Shown here: positions 27,028-35,076 of the stretch, piece by piece
How the letters are laid out: each line of letters opens with the position of its first letter
Position numbering within the stretch: the first letter of the stretch is position 1
From: Candidatus Hydrogenedentota bacterium
GTDB lineage: Bacteria; Hydrogenedentota; Hydrogenedentia; Hydrogenedentales; CAITNO01
Assembly: GCA_903893795.1 (NCBI GenBank)
Contig: CAITNO010000067.1
Span: 1 to 64,000, forward strand
Length of the DNA stretch: 64,000 bases
Direction of reading: 5' to 3'
Made by a program: the position numbers and the translations under genes
Notes under the pieces: model-generated
What the model saw: only the letters and a program-made list of their open reading frames with translations
Told to the model about the DNA's origin: nothing
Database searches by the model: none

Positions 27028-28191
27028 TCATAAGCGTCGCCGTTTCCCGCTGACATCCGTCAGAGCGGAACACGGTCTTCCGTCGACGAGGCATATGGAC
27101 CGGGCTTGGCTGTTCTCATGCATATTATTCACACTTAATTGGGAAGCGTCCCCTGTTTCCAACGATGGCGCCTTGTCTTCATTGCTATATTCTAGCGTCC
27201 TATTAATAAATTCCTCCAACTGTACAAATGCTCCCGAGGCAATCGGCTCCTTCTTGAAATCTACCCCAGAAAGAACTTCATATATGTTCCACTGTAATTC
27301 GTCCTCTGTCCTAGCTCCGTCCTCGATGACCTTTCTGAAGATGGGGGCGAGTCTTTCCACGGTTGCGTGTACATCAGGAGGAAGGCTAGTTACCGGCAGG
27401 CTGCCATGTTCTTGCCAGATTCCCAAAAGGAGGGCCTTGAGTGATTCATTGACCAGAAACGCAATGGCCCGCCTGATTACTTTGGTAGCATTCTCTCGGC
27501 CCAACGCAGTCCCGCTTTGGCCTGTAGCCGTCCCTGTTTCGGAGTTGAACAGCACCCCCCGAAGTTTATGTTGAGTTTCATCCTTAAACATGCCGAGTGC
27601 AACGGAAGCATTGAGTAGGATATCATAGGCATCTTCCCCCGTCACTGTCAGCGTACCACCGGACTGATTCTGAAGAACTCTTTGAAGCATCGCGGGAGTC
27701 AGTTCCGAGTCCTTAGGGATCAACCTTTCTAGGCGGTTTGCCTGTGCCTCTGACATTTTATCGGAACGAATCACCGTTTGAATCGTCAAGACTTGCTCCT
27801 GGCAAAGGTACGTTAAGGCGGTTACCTTCCTAGTCAAGAATTGTTCCAATGGTAGTACGTGAAGAACCATCTCTATTCGTTCTGCCAAAGAGAGAGTATC
27901 ATTCGTCACAGGGGCGTCACCCCTCATCATAGCAGCCGTGTCACGCAATAAAACCAGAACGGTGGCGAGCTTTTCGTCGGTCTCTTTATCGTTAGTACTA
28001 CCCTGTTTCATAGCTGTGAGGTCGACTCTTATTTCGTCCCAACGGTTTAGCACTTCTAGGTAGGTACCCCCTCTACAAACTATAGGACAACAGGCGGGAA
28101 TAGAGCGAAAATGCGTAGCCCAATAGACTCCGACGAACCCTACAAGGAGTACCGAACAGAACACAAGACCTATGATCGTACGTCTTTTCAT
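27028..28191 (-). CDS. Membrane-anchored protein of unknown function, low GC
   Basis: A 387-residue protein with an N-terminal hydrophobic helix (IIGLVFCSVLLVGFVGVYW, residues 5-24) and a helical, hydrophilic remainder. I do not recognise a family. Codon use is clearly more AT-rich than in its neighbours, with many codons ending in A or T, and the ribosome site is weak. It sits alone beside a decayed transposase, so recent acquisition is likely. The first cysteines after the helix (ACCPIVC) are not placed for a lipobox. It could be a phage- or island-derived gene; nothing visible gives a role. Confidence 0.7.
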   Translation of the reverse strand: MKRRTIIGLVFCSVLLVGFVGVYWATHFRSIPACCPIVCRGGTYLEVLNRWDEIRVDLTAMKQGSTNDKETDEKLATVLVLLRDTAAMMRGDAPVTNDTLSLAERIEMVLHVLPLEQFLTRKVTALTYLCQEQVLTIQTVIRSDKMSEAQANRLERLIPKDSELTPAMLQRVLQNQSGGTLTVTGEDAYDILLNASVALGMFKDETQHKLRGVLFNSETGTATGQSGTALGRENATKVIRRAIAFLVNESLKALLLGIWQEHGSLPVTSLPPDVHATVERLAPIFRKVIEDGARTEDELQWNIYEVLSGVDFKKEPIASGAFVQLEEFINRTLEYSNEDKAPSLETGDASQLSVNNMHENSQARSICLVDGRPCSALTDVSGKRRRL

Positions 28192-28328
28192 TTTGTCAGT
28201 CTTTCTATCGTGGAATGGAGACTCTCGAATTCTTTCGATGTGCAGTCTCCAGGGTTAAATAGGGACAGTCAACCTTTCGTTACTGTATTTGCGAGATACT
28301 AGGGGGATACTGGACGCTTCCCCTATTC

Positions 28329-28514
28329 TCATATCTCCCTCTTCTTTTTTCGCAGCCGCGGCGGCTTGCGCGGGCGGACGTGATGCTTCAGGAAGGCCTC
28401 CATCACACGGGGTTTTCTGTCGCCGTCACAGAAAATAACATCCTCCCGGCGATTGCCCCGCTGAGTGATGTGATAGGGCACCCGCGGCACCACCATGCGT
28501 GCTGTTCTCGGCAT
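28329..28514 (-). pseudogene. REP-associated tyrosine transposase (RAYT) remnant
   Basis: Starts MPRTARMVVPRVPYHITQRG and continues NRREDVIFCDGDR, the standard N-terminus of TnpA_REP (Y1 transposase) proteins with the HxT-type segment. After about 33 residues it jumps to a short basic tail (RPRKPPRLRKKK). The 60-odd codons compare with roughly 200 in intact members, and the catalytic HUH and tyrosine regions are missing, so this is an internal deletion remnant. Such enzymes mobilise REP palindromes, which are plentiful in this window. Confidence 0.72.
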
Positions 28515-28643
28515 GCAACCAGCGTAGCACCACTGCGGGCCGCTGTCAACAGGATGAAATGGGAAAAGCGTCGCCTGTTTCCGCTTCCCACCCCCCCAAA
28601 GGTTCAACCGATTTTCATAGGGAGCGATTTCTGGACAGGGTTC

Positions 28644-28652
28644 TGTTATAAT
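28644..28652 (+). promoter_or_regulatory. Extended -10 promoter for the 14-repeat WD40 gene
   Basis: TGTTATAAT, an extended -10 element 88 bases before the chosen ATG. No good -35 is present, which extended -10 promoters tolerate. Confidence 0.42.
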
Positions 28653-28739
28653 GTCTAGTTCGAAACGTGAGGTTGGGCTGGTTGCCATTCAGGTGGTTTT
28701 GCGAGAAATGAGGTTGCTCCCGAGATAAGGATGCGCGGC

Positions 28740-31178
28740 ATGGTATTGACACCTTTAGTGAAGAAGGGCGTGTGGATGGCCGTGACGGTCATGCTGGTGA
28801 CCGCCCTGGCGGGCGCTTCGGAGAATACCCCGCCCGTCGCAAATGTGCAGACGGCGGCCGACACCGCCTCCTATGTGCAGTACGGCTACGGCGAGCTGAT
28901 ATCCAACACGGCCTACTCCCCGGACGGAAAGAAGTTCCTGGTCGGCTCCCGCGACGGCAAGGCCCGGCTCTTTGACAGCACGACGGGCGAACTCCTCCAA
29001 ACCTTCATCGGCCACACGAAAAGCGTGGAGTCCGTCGCCTTTTCCCCGAACGGGGCCAAGGTGCTCACCGGTTCGGCCGACAGCACGGTCATCCTGTGGA
29101 ATGCCTCGACGGGCGAACTCCTTCAGACTTTCGCAGGCCACAGCGGCATTGTCTACGCCGTGGCCTTCTCGTCAAACGGAAGCCAGGTGCTGACCGGTTC
29201 GGCCGACAGGACCGCGCTGCTGTGGAACGTGGCCACGGGCCTGGTCACCCGCACCTTTTCGGGACACACGGACACCGTGTATTCGGTGGCCTTTTCGCCC
29301 GACGGCACCAAGGTGCTCACCGGGTCGGGCGACGGCACCGCCAAACTGTGGTACACGGCGGGCAGTCTGATCCGCAGCTTCACGGGGCACAGCTCGTGGG
29401 TGTCCTCGGTGGCCTTCACGCCCGACGGCACCCAGGTGGTTGCCGGTTCGGGGGACAAGACGGCCATTCTGTGGAACATGTCCACGGGAACCGCCACCCG
29501 TACCTTTACGGGACACACGGCCGCCATAGACTCCGTTGCCTTCTCCTCGGACGGGCTCACGCTGCTCACCGGGGCACGGGACAATACGGCGAAACAGTGG
29601 ACCACGGCCACGGGCGCGCTGTCCCGCACCTTTTCCGGGCACACGGGCTGGGTCCTCTCCGCCGCCTATTCGCCCGATGGAAACCGCGTGATTACCGGGT
29701 CCGATGACAGCACCATCATTCTGTGGGATGCCGTCACGGGCGGCGAGACCACGGTCTTCTCGGGATACACCAACCCCGTAAACTCGGTGGCCTGCTCCCC
29801 CGACGGGCTCACGGTGCTCACCGGTTCGGTTGTTCCCGACAGCACGGCCAAACTGTGGGACGCGGCGGGCGCCACCATCCTGCGCAGCCTCGTGGGGCAC
29901 GGTTCGTCCATCTCCTCCGTCGCCTGGTCGGCCGACGGAAAGCAGGTGCTCACCGGCTCGGGCGACAACACGGCCAAGCTGTGGGACGCGCAGACCGCCG
30001 ATGAACTGCACCACTTCGCCGGCCACAGCAACTACGTTGCCGCCGTGGCACTGTCCCCCGACGGCACCAAGGCGCTCACGGGCTCCTTTGACAACACCGC
30101 CAAACTGTGGAACACGGCCACGGGCGGCCTTATCCGCACCTTCACGGGCCACACCAACAGCGTGGTCTCCGTGGCCTTTTCCCCCGATGGAATTCTGGTG
30201 CTCACCGGGTCCTGGGACGGAACGGCCAAGCTGTGGTACACCGACTCGGGCGCGCTGGCCCACACCTTTTCGGGCCACACCGACGAGGTGACCTCCGTGG
30301 CCTTTTCCCCGGACGGGGGCAGGGTGCTCACCGGGTCCTGGGACCTGACGGCCAAACTGTGGAACATTTCCACGGGCGCGGTCATCCGCAGCATCTCGGG
30401 ACACGAAGTCTACCTGACTTCCGTGGCCTATTCGCGGGACGGCACCAAGCTGCTGACCGGCTCTGGCGACCGCACGGCGAAAGTGTGGGACGCGGCCACG
30501 GGCACACTGCTCCACACGGTCAGCGGACAGGCCGATGCGGTGACTTCCGTGGCGTTCTCCCCCTATGGAAACAAGGTGCTTGCAGGCAGCGCCGACGGCA
30601 CGACACGCCTGGAAACGATCCCCATGGGCGGAACCATCGTGATCAACAGCGACCGTTCCGCGACCAACACCCCCCAGGTGACGCTCGCATTGAACTGGTG
30701 GGGCGGCGAGGGCACCGGCGTGGTGCGCATGCGCTTCAGCGACGACGGTTCGCACTGGACCGCCTGGGAGGCGCCGGTAAAATCGCGTGCCTACACGCTG
30801 CCCGGGGCCGACGGCCACAAGACGGTGCGGGTCCAGTTCCTCGACAAGCTGAACAACAAATCGGCGGTCTTCAGCGACTTCATCCTGCTCGACACGACCC
30901 CGCCGACCGGCACCATCGTCATCAACAGCAACGCCGCGACCACCAAGACCCAGGCGGTGAAGCTGGCCCTGACCTGGTCGGACAGCGGTGCGGGCGTCGC
31001 GCGCATGCGCTTCAGCGACAACGGTTCGACCTGGACAGCCTGGATGCCCCAGACCGCCACCCGCAACTACACGCTCCCCGCCGGACTGGGCTACCACACC
31101 GTCCGCGTGCAGTACCTCGACGGCGCAAACAACTACTCCGCGGTCAGCAACGACTACATCAAACTCGTCGCCCCGTGA
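28740..31178 (+). CDS. Secreted WD40 protein, 14 repeats plus two C-terminal beta-sandwich modules
   Basis: An 812-residue exported protein. The ATG at 28740 fits an AAGGA site 8 bases upstream and starts a signal peptide ending ALAGAS; an ATG at 28731 is the alternative. Fourteen WD40 repeats of about 42 residues follow (roughly 45-625), each of the pattern GHTxxVxSVAFSPDG...LTGSxDxTAKLWN, enough for two seven-bladed propellers. Residues 629-812 hold two different modules of about 90 residues: A (ending SDFILLD) and B (ending NDYIKLVAP), each with a RMRFSDxGxxWTAW core. The same A-B pair ends the next two genes. Likely a binding scaffold at the cell surface; the ligand is unknown. Confidence 0.85.
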   Translation: MVLTPLVKKGVWMAVTVMLVTALAGASENTPPVANVQTAADTASYVQYGYGELISNTAYSPDGKKFLVGSRDGKARLFDSTTGELLQTFIGHTKSVESVAFSPNGAKVLTGSADSTVILWNASTGELLQTFAGHSGIVYAVAFSSNGSQVLTGSADRTALLWNVATGLVTRTFSGHTDTVYSVAFSPDGTKVLTGSGDGTAKLWYTAGSLIRSFTGHSSWVSSVAFTPDGTQVVAGSGDKTAILWNMSTGTATRTFTGHTAAIDSVAFSSDGLTLLTGARDNTAKQWTTATGALSRTFSGHTGWVLSAAYSPDGNRVITGSDDSTIILWDAVTGGETTVFSGYTNPVNSVACSPDGLTVLTGSVVPDSTAKLWDAAGATILRSLVGHGSSISSVAWSADGKQVLTGSGDNTAKLWDAQTADELHHFAGHSNYVAAVALSPDGTKALTGSFDNTAKLWNTATGGLIRTFTGHTNSVVSVAFSPDGILVLTGSWDGTAKLWYTDSGALAHTFSGHTDEVTSVAFSPDGGRVLTGSWDLTAKLWNISTGAVIRSISGHEVYLTSVAYSRDGTKLLTGSGDRTAKVWDAATGTLLHTVSGQADAVTSVAFSPYGNKVLAGSADGTTRLETIPMGGTIVINSDRSATNTPQVTLALNWWGGEGTGVVRMRFSDDGSHWTAWEAPVKSRAYTLPGADGHKTVRVQFLDKLNNKSAVFSDFILLDTTPPTGTIVINSNAATTKTQAVKLALTWSDSGAGVARMRFSDNGSTWTAWMPQTATRNYTLPAGLGYHTVRVQYLDGANNYSAVSNDYIKLVAP

Positions 31179-31311
31179 TGGACTGACCTGACGGAATCCA
31201 GTTCCAGCCGGCGACCATGTGTCGATTGGGTAGTTTCCCCCGTTGACGGAGGAAAGATGGGCTGATATGGTGCATGGGGTGTGCAAACTGGACCAAAAGG
31301 AATTTCCAGGC

Positions 31312-33051
31312 ATGACGCAAATCACAAGAAACGCTGCTCTCCCGCTCGCGCTGCTGTTGCTCCTCCCGGCTATTGCGGCCGTGGCCGACACCGCTTTCCG
31401 CTTCGCCGCCGTGGGTGACATGCGCGGCAACAGCACCTCGGCCCCGGTCAATGACACCGTCGTGGCGGAAATCCGCGACCAGATGCTCACCGAGAGCATC
31501 GATCTGGTGATGGTGGACGGCGACCTGGTCTACAGCGGCACCCAGAGCCAGTTGGAGCACTGGGCCACCCTCTTCATGGATCCGCTCCAGCAGGCGGGGG
31601 TTTCCGTGTACCCCACCCGGGGCAACCACGATTCCAGCATCACCGCCTGGAACGCCGTATTCACGGGCAACCGCGCCCTGCCCGCAAACGGCCCCGACGC
31701 CTCGACCGAGGCCACCTACTATGTCAACCACAAAACGGCCCTCTTTGTGGCCCTTGACCGGCTGCCGGCAAAGCTCTCCGTCAACCAGACCTGGCTCGAC
31801 CCGGTGCTTGCGGCCAACACCCAGCCCCACGTTTTCGTGATGAACCACTACCCGGCCTACCAGGTCGTGCACACCGACTGCCTGGACGACAACCCCGCCG
31901 ACCGCGACGTGTTTTGGAACAGCATGGGCGCCGCCGGATGCCGCATCTATTTCTGCGGCCACGACCACCTCTTTAACCACGCCCGCGTGCAGGATTCGGC
32001 GGGCAACTGGATTCACCAGTACCTCGTCGGTTCGGGCGGCGCGCCCTTCTACACCTGGGGCGGCACCTATGCGGACCCGGCGGTCGAGCCGGTATACAAC
32101 GTGACGAACAACGGCTACTGCGTGATTGACGTGGCCGGAGCCCAGGTCACGCTGACCTTCAAACAGCGCGGCGCCTCCCCCGCCTACACCCCCTATACCG
32201 CCAGCGACACCTACACCTACATCTCCCCGCTGGCCAAGGTCACCGCCGATTTTGACGCGGCCCCCGTTTCGGGCGCCTCCCCCCTGACCGTGAACTTCAG
32301 CGACAGCTCCACCTCCAACGTCGAGGACATCACCGGCTGGCAGTGGGACTTCGGCGACGGCACCGCCTCGGCCGAACAGGATCCCTCGCACAGCTATGTG
32401 GCGGCGGGAGATTACACGGTCAAGCTCACCGTGACCACGGCGCACATGCAGGGCGACACGACGAAATTGAACCACGTTCACGTGGACAGCGTGCCGCCGA
32501 CCGGGTCCATCGTGATCAACGGCAACCGTTCCGCCACCAACAGCACCCTGGTGTCTCTAGCGCTGGCGTGGACAGCGGGGAGCAGCGGCAACGTGGTCCG
32601 CATGCGCTTCAGCGACGACGGTGCCCACTGGACCGCGTGGGAACCGCTCAAGGCCACCCGCCCCTACACCCTCCCGGCGGGGGACGGCCACAAGACCGTG
32701 CGTGTGCAGTACCTCGATGCCGCGAACATCCGCTCCGCGGTGTTCAGCGACTTCATCCGCCTGGACATGACACCGCCCACCGGAAGCATCATCATCAACA
32801 GCGGTGCCCTGTCCACCGTCAACCCGCTCGTTTCACTGGGTCTGTCCTGGGCCGACGCGGGCAGCGGCGTGGCGCGCGTGCGCTTCAGCGATGACGGCGC
32901 CCACTGGACCGCATGGGAGGCGCCTACCCCCGTGCGCGCCTACACCCTGCCCGCCGGGCCGGGCTACCACACCGTGCGCGCGCAGTACCTCGACGGCGCA
33001 AACAACTACTCCGCCGTCTACAACGACTACATCAAGGTTCTCGCACCTTAA
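31312..33051 (+). CDS. Secreted calcineurin-like phosphoesterase with PKD and A-B modules
   Basis: A 579-residue exported metallophosphoesterase. After the signal peptide (LPLALLLLLPAIAAVA) all five metal motifs appear in order: VGDMRGN, VDGDLVYSG, RGNHDS, MNHYPA and GHDH (residues ~35-220). A PKD domain with WQWDFGDGTA is at about 309-385, then modules A (from 393) and B (from 486), ending NDYIKVLAP. The ATG at 31312 is preferred because it alone gives a clean signal peptide. It may act as a phosphatase or nucleotidase outside the cell. It sits between two WD40 genes with the same C-terminal pair and is followed by a terminator. Confidence 0.88.
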   Translation: MTQITRNAALPLALLLLLPAIAAVADTAFRFAAVGDMRGNSTSAPVNDTVVAEIRDQMLTESIDLVMVDGDLVYSGTQSQLEHWATLFMDPLQQAGVSVYPTRGNHDSSITAWNAVFTGNRALPANGPDASTEATYYVNHKTALFVALDRLPAKLSVNQTWLDPVLAANTQPHVFVMNHYPAYQVVHTDCLDDNPADRDVFWNSMGAAGCRIYFCGHDHLFNHARVQDSAGNWIHQYLVGSGGAPFYTWGGTYADPAVEPVYNVTNNGYCVIDVAGAQVTLTFKQRGASPAYTPYTASDTYTYISPLAKVTADFDAAPVSGASPLTVNFSDSSTSNVEDITGWQWDFGDGTASAEQDPSHSYVAAGDYTVKLTVTTAHMQGDTTKLNHVHVDSVPPTGSIVINGNRSATNSTLVSLALAWTAGSSGNVVRMRFSDDGAHWTAWEPLKATRPYTLPAGDGHKTVRVQYLDAANIRSAVFSDFIRLDMTPPTGSIIINSGALSTVNPLVSLGLSWADAGSGVARVRFSDDGAHWTAWEAPTPVRAYTLPAGPGYHTVRAQYLDGANNYSAVYNDYIKVLAP

Positions 33052-33095
33052 GCGGAACTGAGGAGCGCCCTTCGTGGCGGCATCAAGAACTGCAC

Positions 33096-33130
33096 AGGCC
33101 CCGTGCTTCAAGAAAAGCACGGGGCCTTTT
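33096..33130 (+). terminator. Terminator after the phosphoesterase gene
   Basis: AGGCCCCGTGCTT and AAGCACGGGGCCT form a perfect 13-pair stem, followed by TTT. It lies 45 bases past the stop, so the third gene of the family is transcribed separately. Confidence 0.88.
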
Positions 33131-33170
33131 CCATGCCCGGCCGCCGAATCCTCGGACAGGCTCCAGAACG

Positions 33171-33200
33171 TTGAACGGGCGAAAAACAATTGGCTATATT
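33171..33200 (+). promoter_or_regulatory. Promoter for the 7-repeat WD40 gene
   Basis: TTGAAC (33171-33176), an 18-base spacer and TATATT (33195-33200), 84 bases before the ATG and just after the preceding terminator. Confidence 0.5.
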
Positions 33201-33283
33201 CTGGACGACGTTTGCGCCCCGAACGATGAAGCGGCGGCGGGGAGGCAGTGGTTCGCCAAGTGTTTACACATGGGAGTAGCGGC

Positions 33284-34819
33284 ATGTCAAAGGCACGTTT
33301 CGGGAGGATCTTCGTCGGGTTCATGGCCGGGGTGCTGCTATGTCTGGCGGCAACGGCCGGTGCGACCGTGGTGACCATCGAGGGAGGGGCCGGTTCGGTC
33401 AATGCCGTGGCCTGTTCGCCCGACGGCACCATGGTGCTCACGGGCCACTACGATGACGTGGCCAAGCTGTGGAACGCCGCGACCGGCGCCTTTGTCCGCA
33501 GCTTCACGGGACACACCAACTCGGTCTACGCCGTGGCCTTTTCCCCCGACGGGACCAGGGTGCTCACGGGTTCGGCCGACGGCACGGCCAAAGTGTGGAA
33601 CACCGCGACGGGCGCCCTCGTTGCCACGTTCACGGGACACACTTTCTGGCTCTACTCGGTGGCCTTTTCCCCCAACGGGAAAAAGGTGGTCACCGGCGGA
33701 TATGACGGCACCGCCAAGATCTGGGACGCCTACACGGCGCCGGGCACGCTCCTTCGCAGCATCACCGAGAACACCGACGGGTACAGCGTGATGTCCGTCG
33801 CCTTCTCCCCCGACGGAACAGAGCTGGCCACCGGCTCGGCAAACGGCACGGCCAAGCGGTGGAACCCGGACACGGGCGGGTTGATCAGCACCATCACCGA
33901 AAACGTGACCAAGGACTACGTATCGAGCGTGGCCTATTCCCCGGATGGGACCAAACTTTTTACCGGGTCGGGCAACTGCACCGCCAAGCTGTGGAACGTC
34001 GGCACGGGCGCGCTGCTCCGCACCTTCACCGGCCACACGCTGCCCGTGTACACACTGGCCTGCTCCACCGACGGGCTCCGGCTGCTGACCGGCTCCATCG
34101 ACGGCACCGCGAAGCTCTGGGACACCGGCACGGGGGGAGACCTGCGCACCATCACGGCCCACACGGGGGAAGTGTACGGAGTGGCCTTTTCCCCGAACGG
34201 AAACAGTATTGTCACCGGCGGAATAGACGGCACGGCCATCGTCGAAACCACCCTGGAATCGGTCGCGGGCACCATCGTAATCAACGACAACCGCGCCACA
34301 ACGACCAGCCCCCAGGTGTCGCTGGCGCTGAACTGGTGGGGCGGCTTCGGCACCGGGGCCACCCGTATGCGTTTCAGCGATGACGGCGCCCATTGGACCG
34401 CCTGGGAACCGCTCCTCAAAACCCGGGCCTACACGCTGCCCGCGGGAGACGGCTACAAGACGGTGCGGGTCCAGTTCCGCGACTCGCAGGGCAACAGTTC
34501 CGCCGTGGCCAGCGATTTCATCCGCCTGGACGGCACACCGCCCACCGGATCCATCATCATCAACAGCGGCGCCGCAACCACCACCGCGCAAAAGGTCACG
34601 CTGGGCCTCACCTGGTCGGACGGAACAGGCTCCGGCGTCACGCGCATGCGCTTCAGCGACAACGGCGCCACATGGACCGCCTGGGAGACGCTGAAAGCCT
34701 CCCGTGCCTACACACTGCCCGCCGGGCTGGGCTACCACACCGTGCGCGCCCAGTTCCTCGACGCGGCGGGCAACTATTCCGCCGTCTACAACGACTACAT
34801 CAAGATCGTGGCCCCCTGA
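33284..34819 (+). CDS. Secreted WD40 protein, 7 repeats plus A-B modules
   Basis: A 511-residue exported protein with signal peptide (IFVGFMAGVLLCLAATAGA), seven WD40 repeats (about residues 25-325, one full propeller) and the same C-terminal module pair: A from 328 and B from 419, ending NDYIKIVAP. It is half the repeat number of the 28740-31178 protein, consistent with one propeller against two. The start at 33284 is chosen for the signal peptide and a GGGAG site. Repeats 3-5 are less regular, with GHT replaced by ENT or ENV. No enzyme domain is present. Confidence 0.85.
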   Translation: MSKARFGRIFVGFMAGVLLCLAATAGATVVTIEGGAGSVNAVACSPDGTMVLTGHYDDVAKLWNAATGAFVRSFTGHTNSVYAVAFSPDGTRVLTGSADGTAKVWNTATGALVATFTGHTFWLYSVAFSPNGKKVVTGGYDGTAKIWDAYTAPGTLLRSITENTDGYSVMSVAFSPDGTELATGSANGTAKRWNPDTGGLISTITENVTKDYVSSVAYSPDGTKLFTGSGNCTAKLWNVGTGALLRTFTGHTLPVYTLACSTDGLRLLTGSIDGTAKLWDTGTGGDLRTITAHTGEVYGVAFSPNGNSIVTGGIDGTAIVETTLESVAGTIVINDNRATTTSPQVSLALNWWGGFGTGATRMRFSDDGAHWTAWEPLLKTRAYTLPAGDGYKTVRVQFRDSQGNSSAVASDFIRLDGTPPTGSIIINSGAATTTAQKVTLGLTWSDGTGSGVTRMRFSDNGATWTAWETLKASRAYTLPAGLGYHTVRAQFLDAAGNYSAVYNDYIKIVAP

Positions 34820-34837
34820 CCCATTCACAGCATTTCG

Positions 34838-34968
34838 TAGGGTGCGTGAAGTGCCGTGAAGCGGCACGAAACGCACCGTCCGGAGCATGGCGCATGCTGA
34901 AGACCGGTGCGCTGCGTTTCGCTTCGCTCCACTGCGCACACCCTACGGGCTGCGCACACCCTACGGGC
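34838..34968. repeat. Palindromic element with an 18-bp tandem duplication
   Basis: GTAGGGTGCG (34838-34847) is complementary to CGCACACCCTAC in the right part. The right arm contains TGCGCACACCCTACGGGC twice in tandem (34933-34950 and 34951-34968). A small GTGCCG-TGAAG-CGGCAC hairpin lies inside. Confidence 0.7.
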
Positions 34969-35007
34969 ACGCCCTGCGAGAGTTCCGCCCAAAAAAACTG
35001 CGCCGGT

Positions 35008-35037
35008 TTGCCGCAGATGGGCCAACGGCCTTAGAAT
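35008..35037 (+). promoter_or_regulatory. Possible promoter for the tandem paralogues
   Basis: TTGCCG, an 18-base spacer and TAGAAT (35032-35037), 40 bases before the ATG at 35077. The -35 matches only moderately. Confidence 0.35.
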
Positions 35038-35076
35038 AGGGTCTCTTGAACCACCCTATGAGGCAGTGACGCAGAC

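Noticed and set aside
28870..30620. DNA-level tandem repeats as a mobile array
   Set aside because: The 126-base periodicity is explained by WD40 repeats in a single continuous reading frame.
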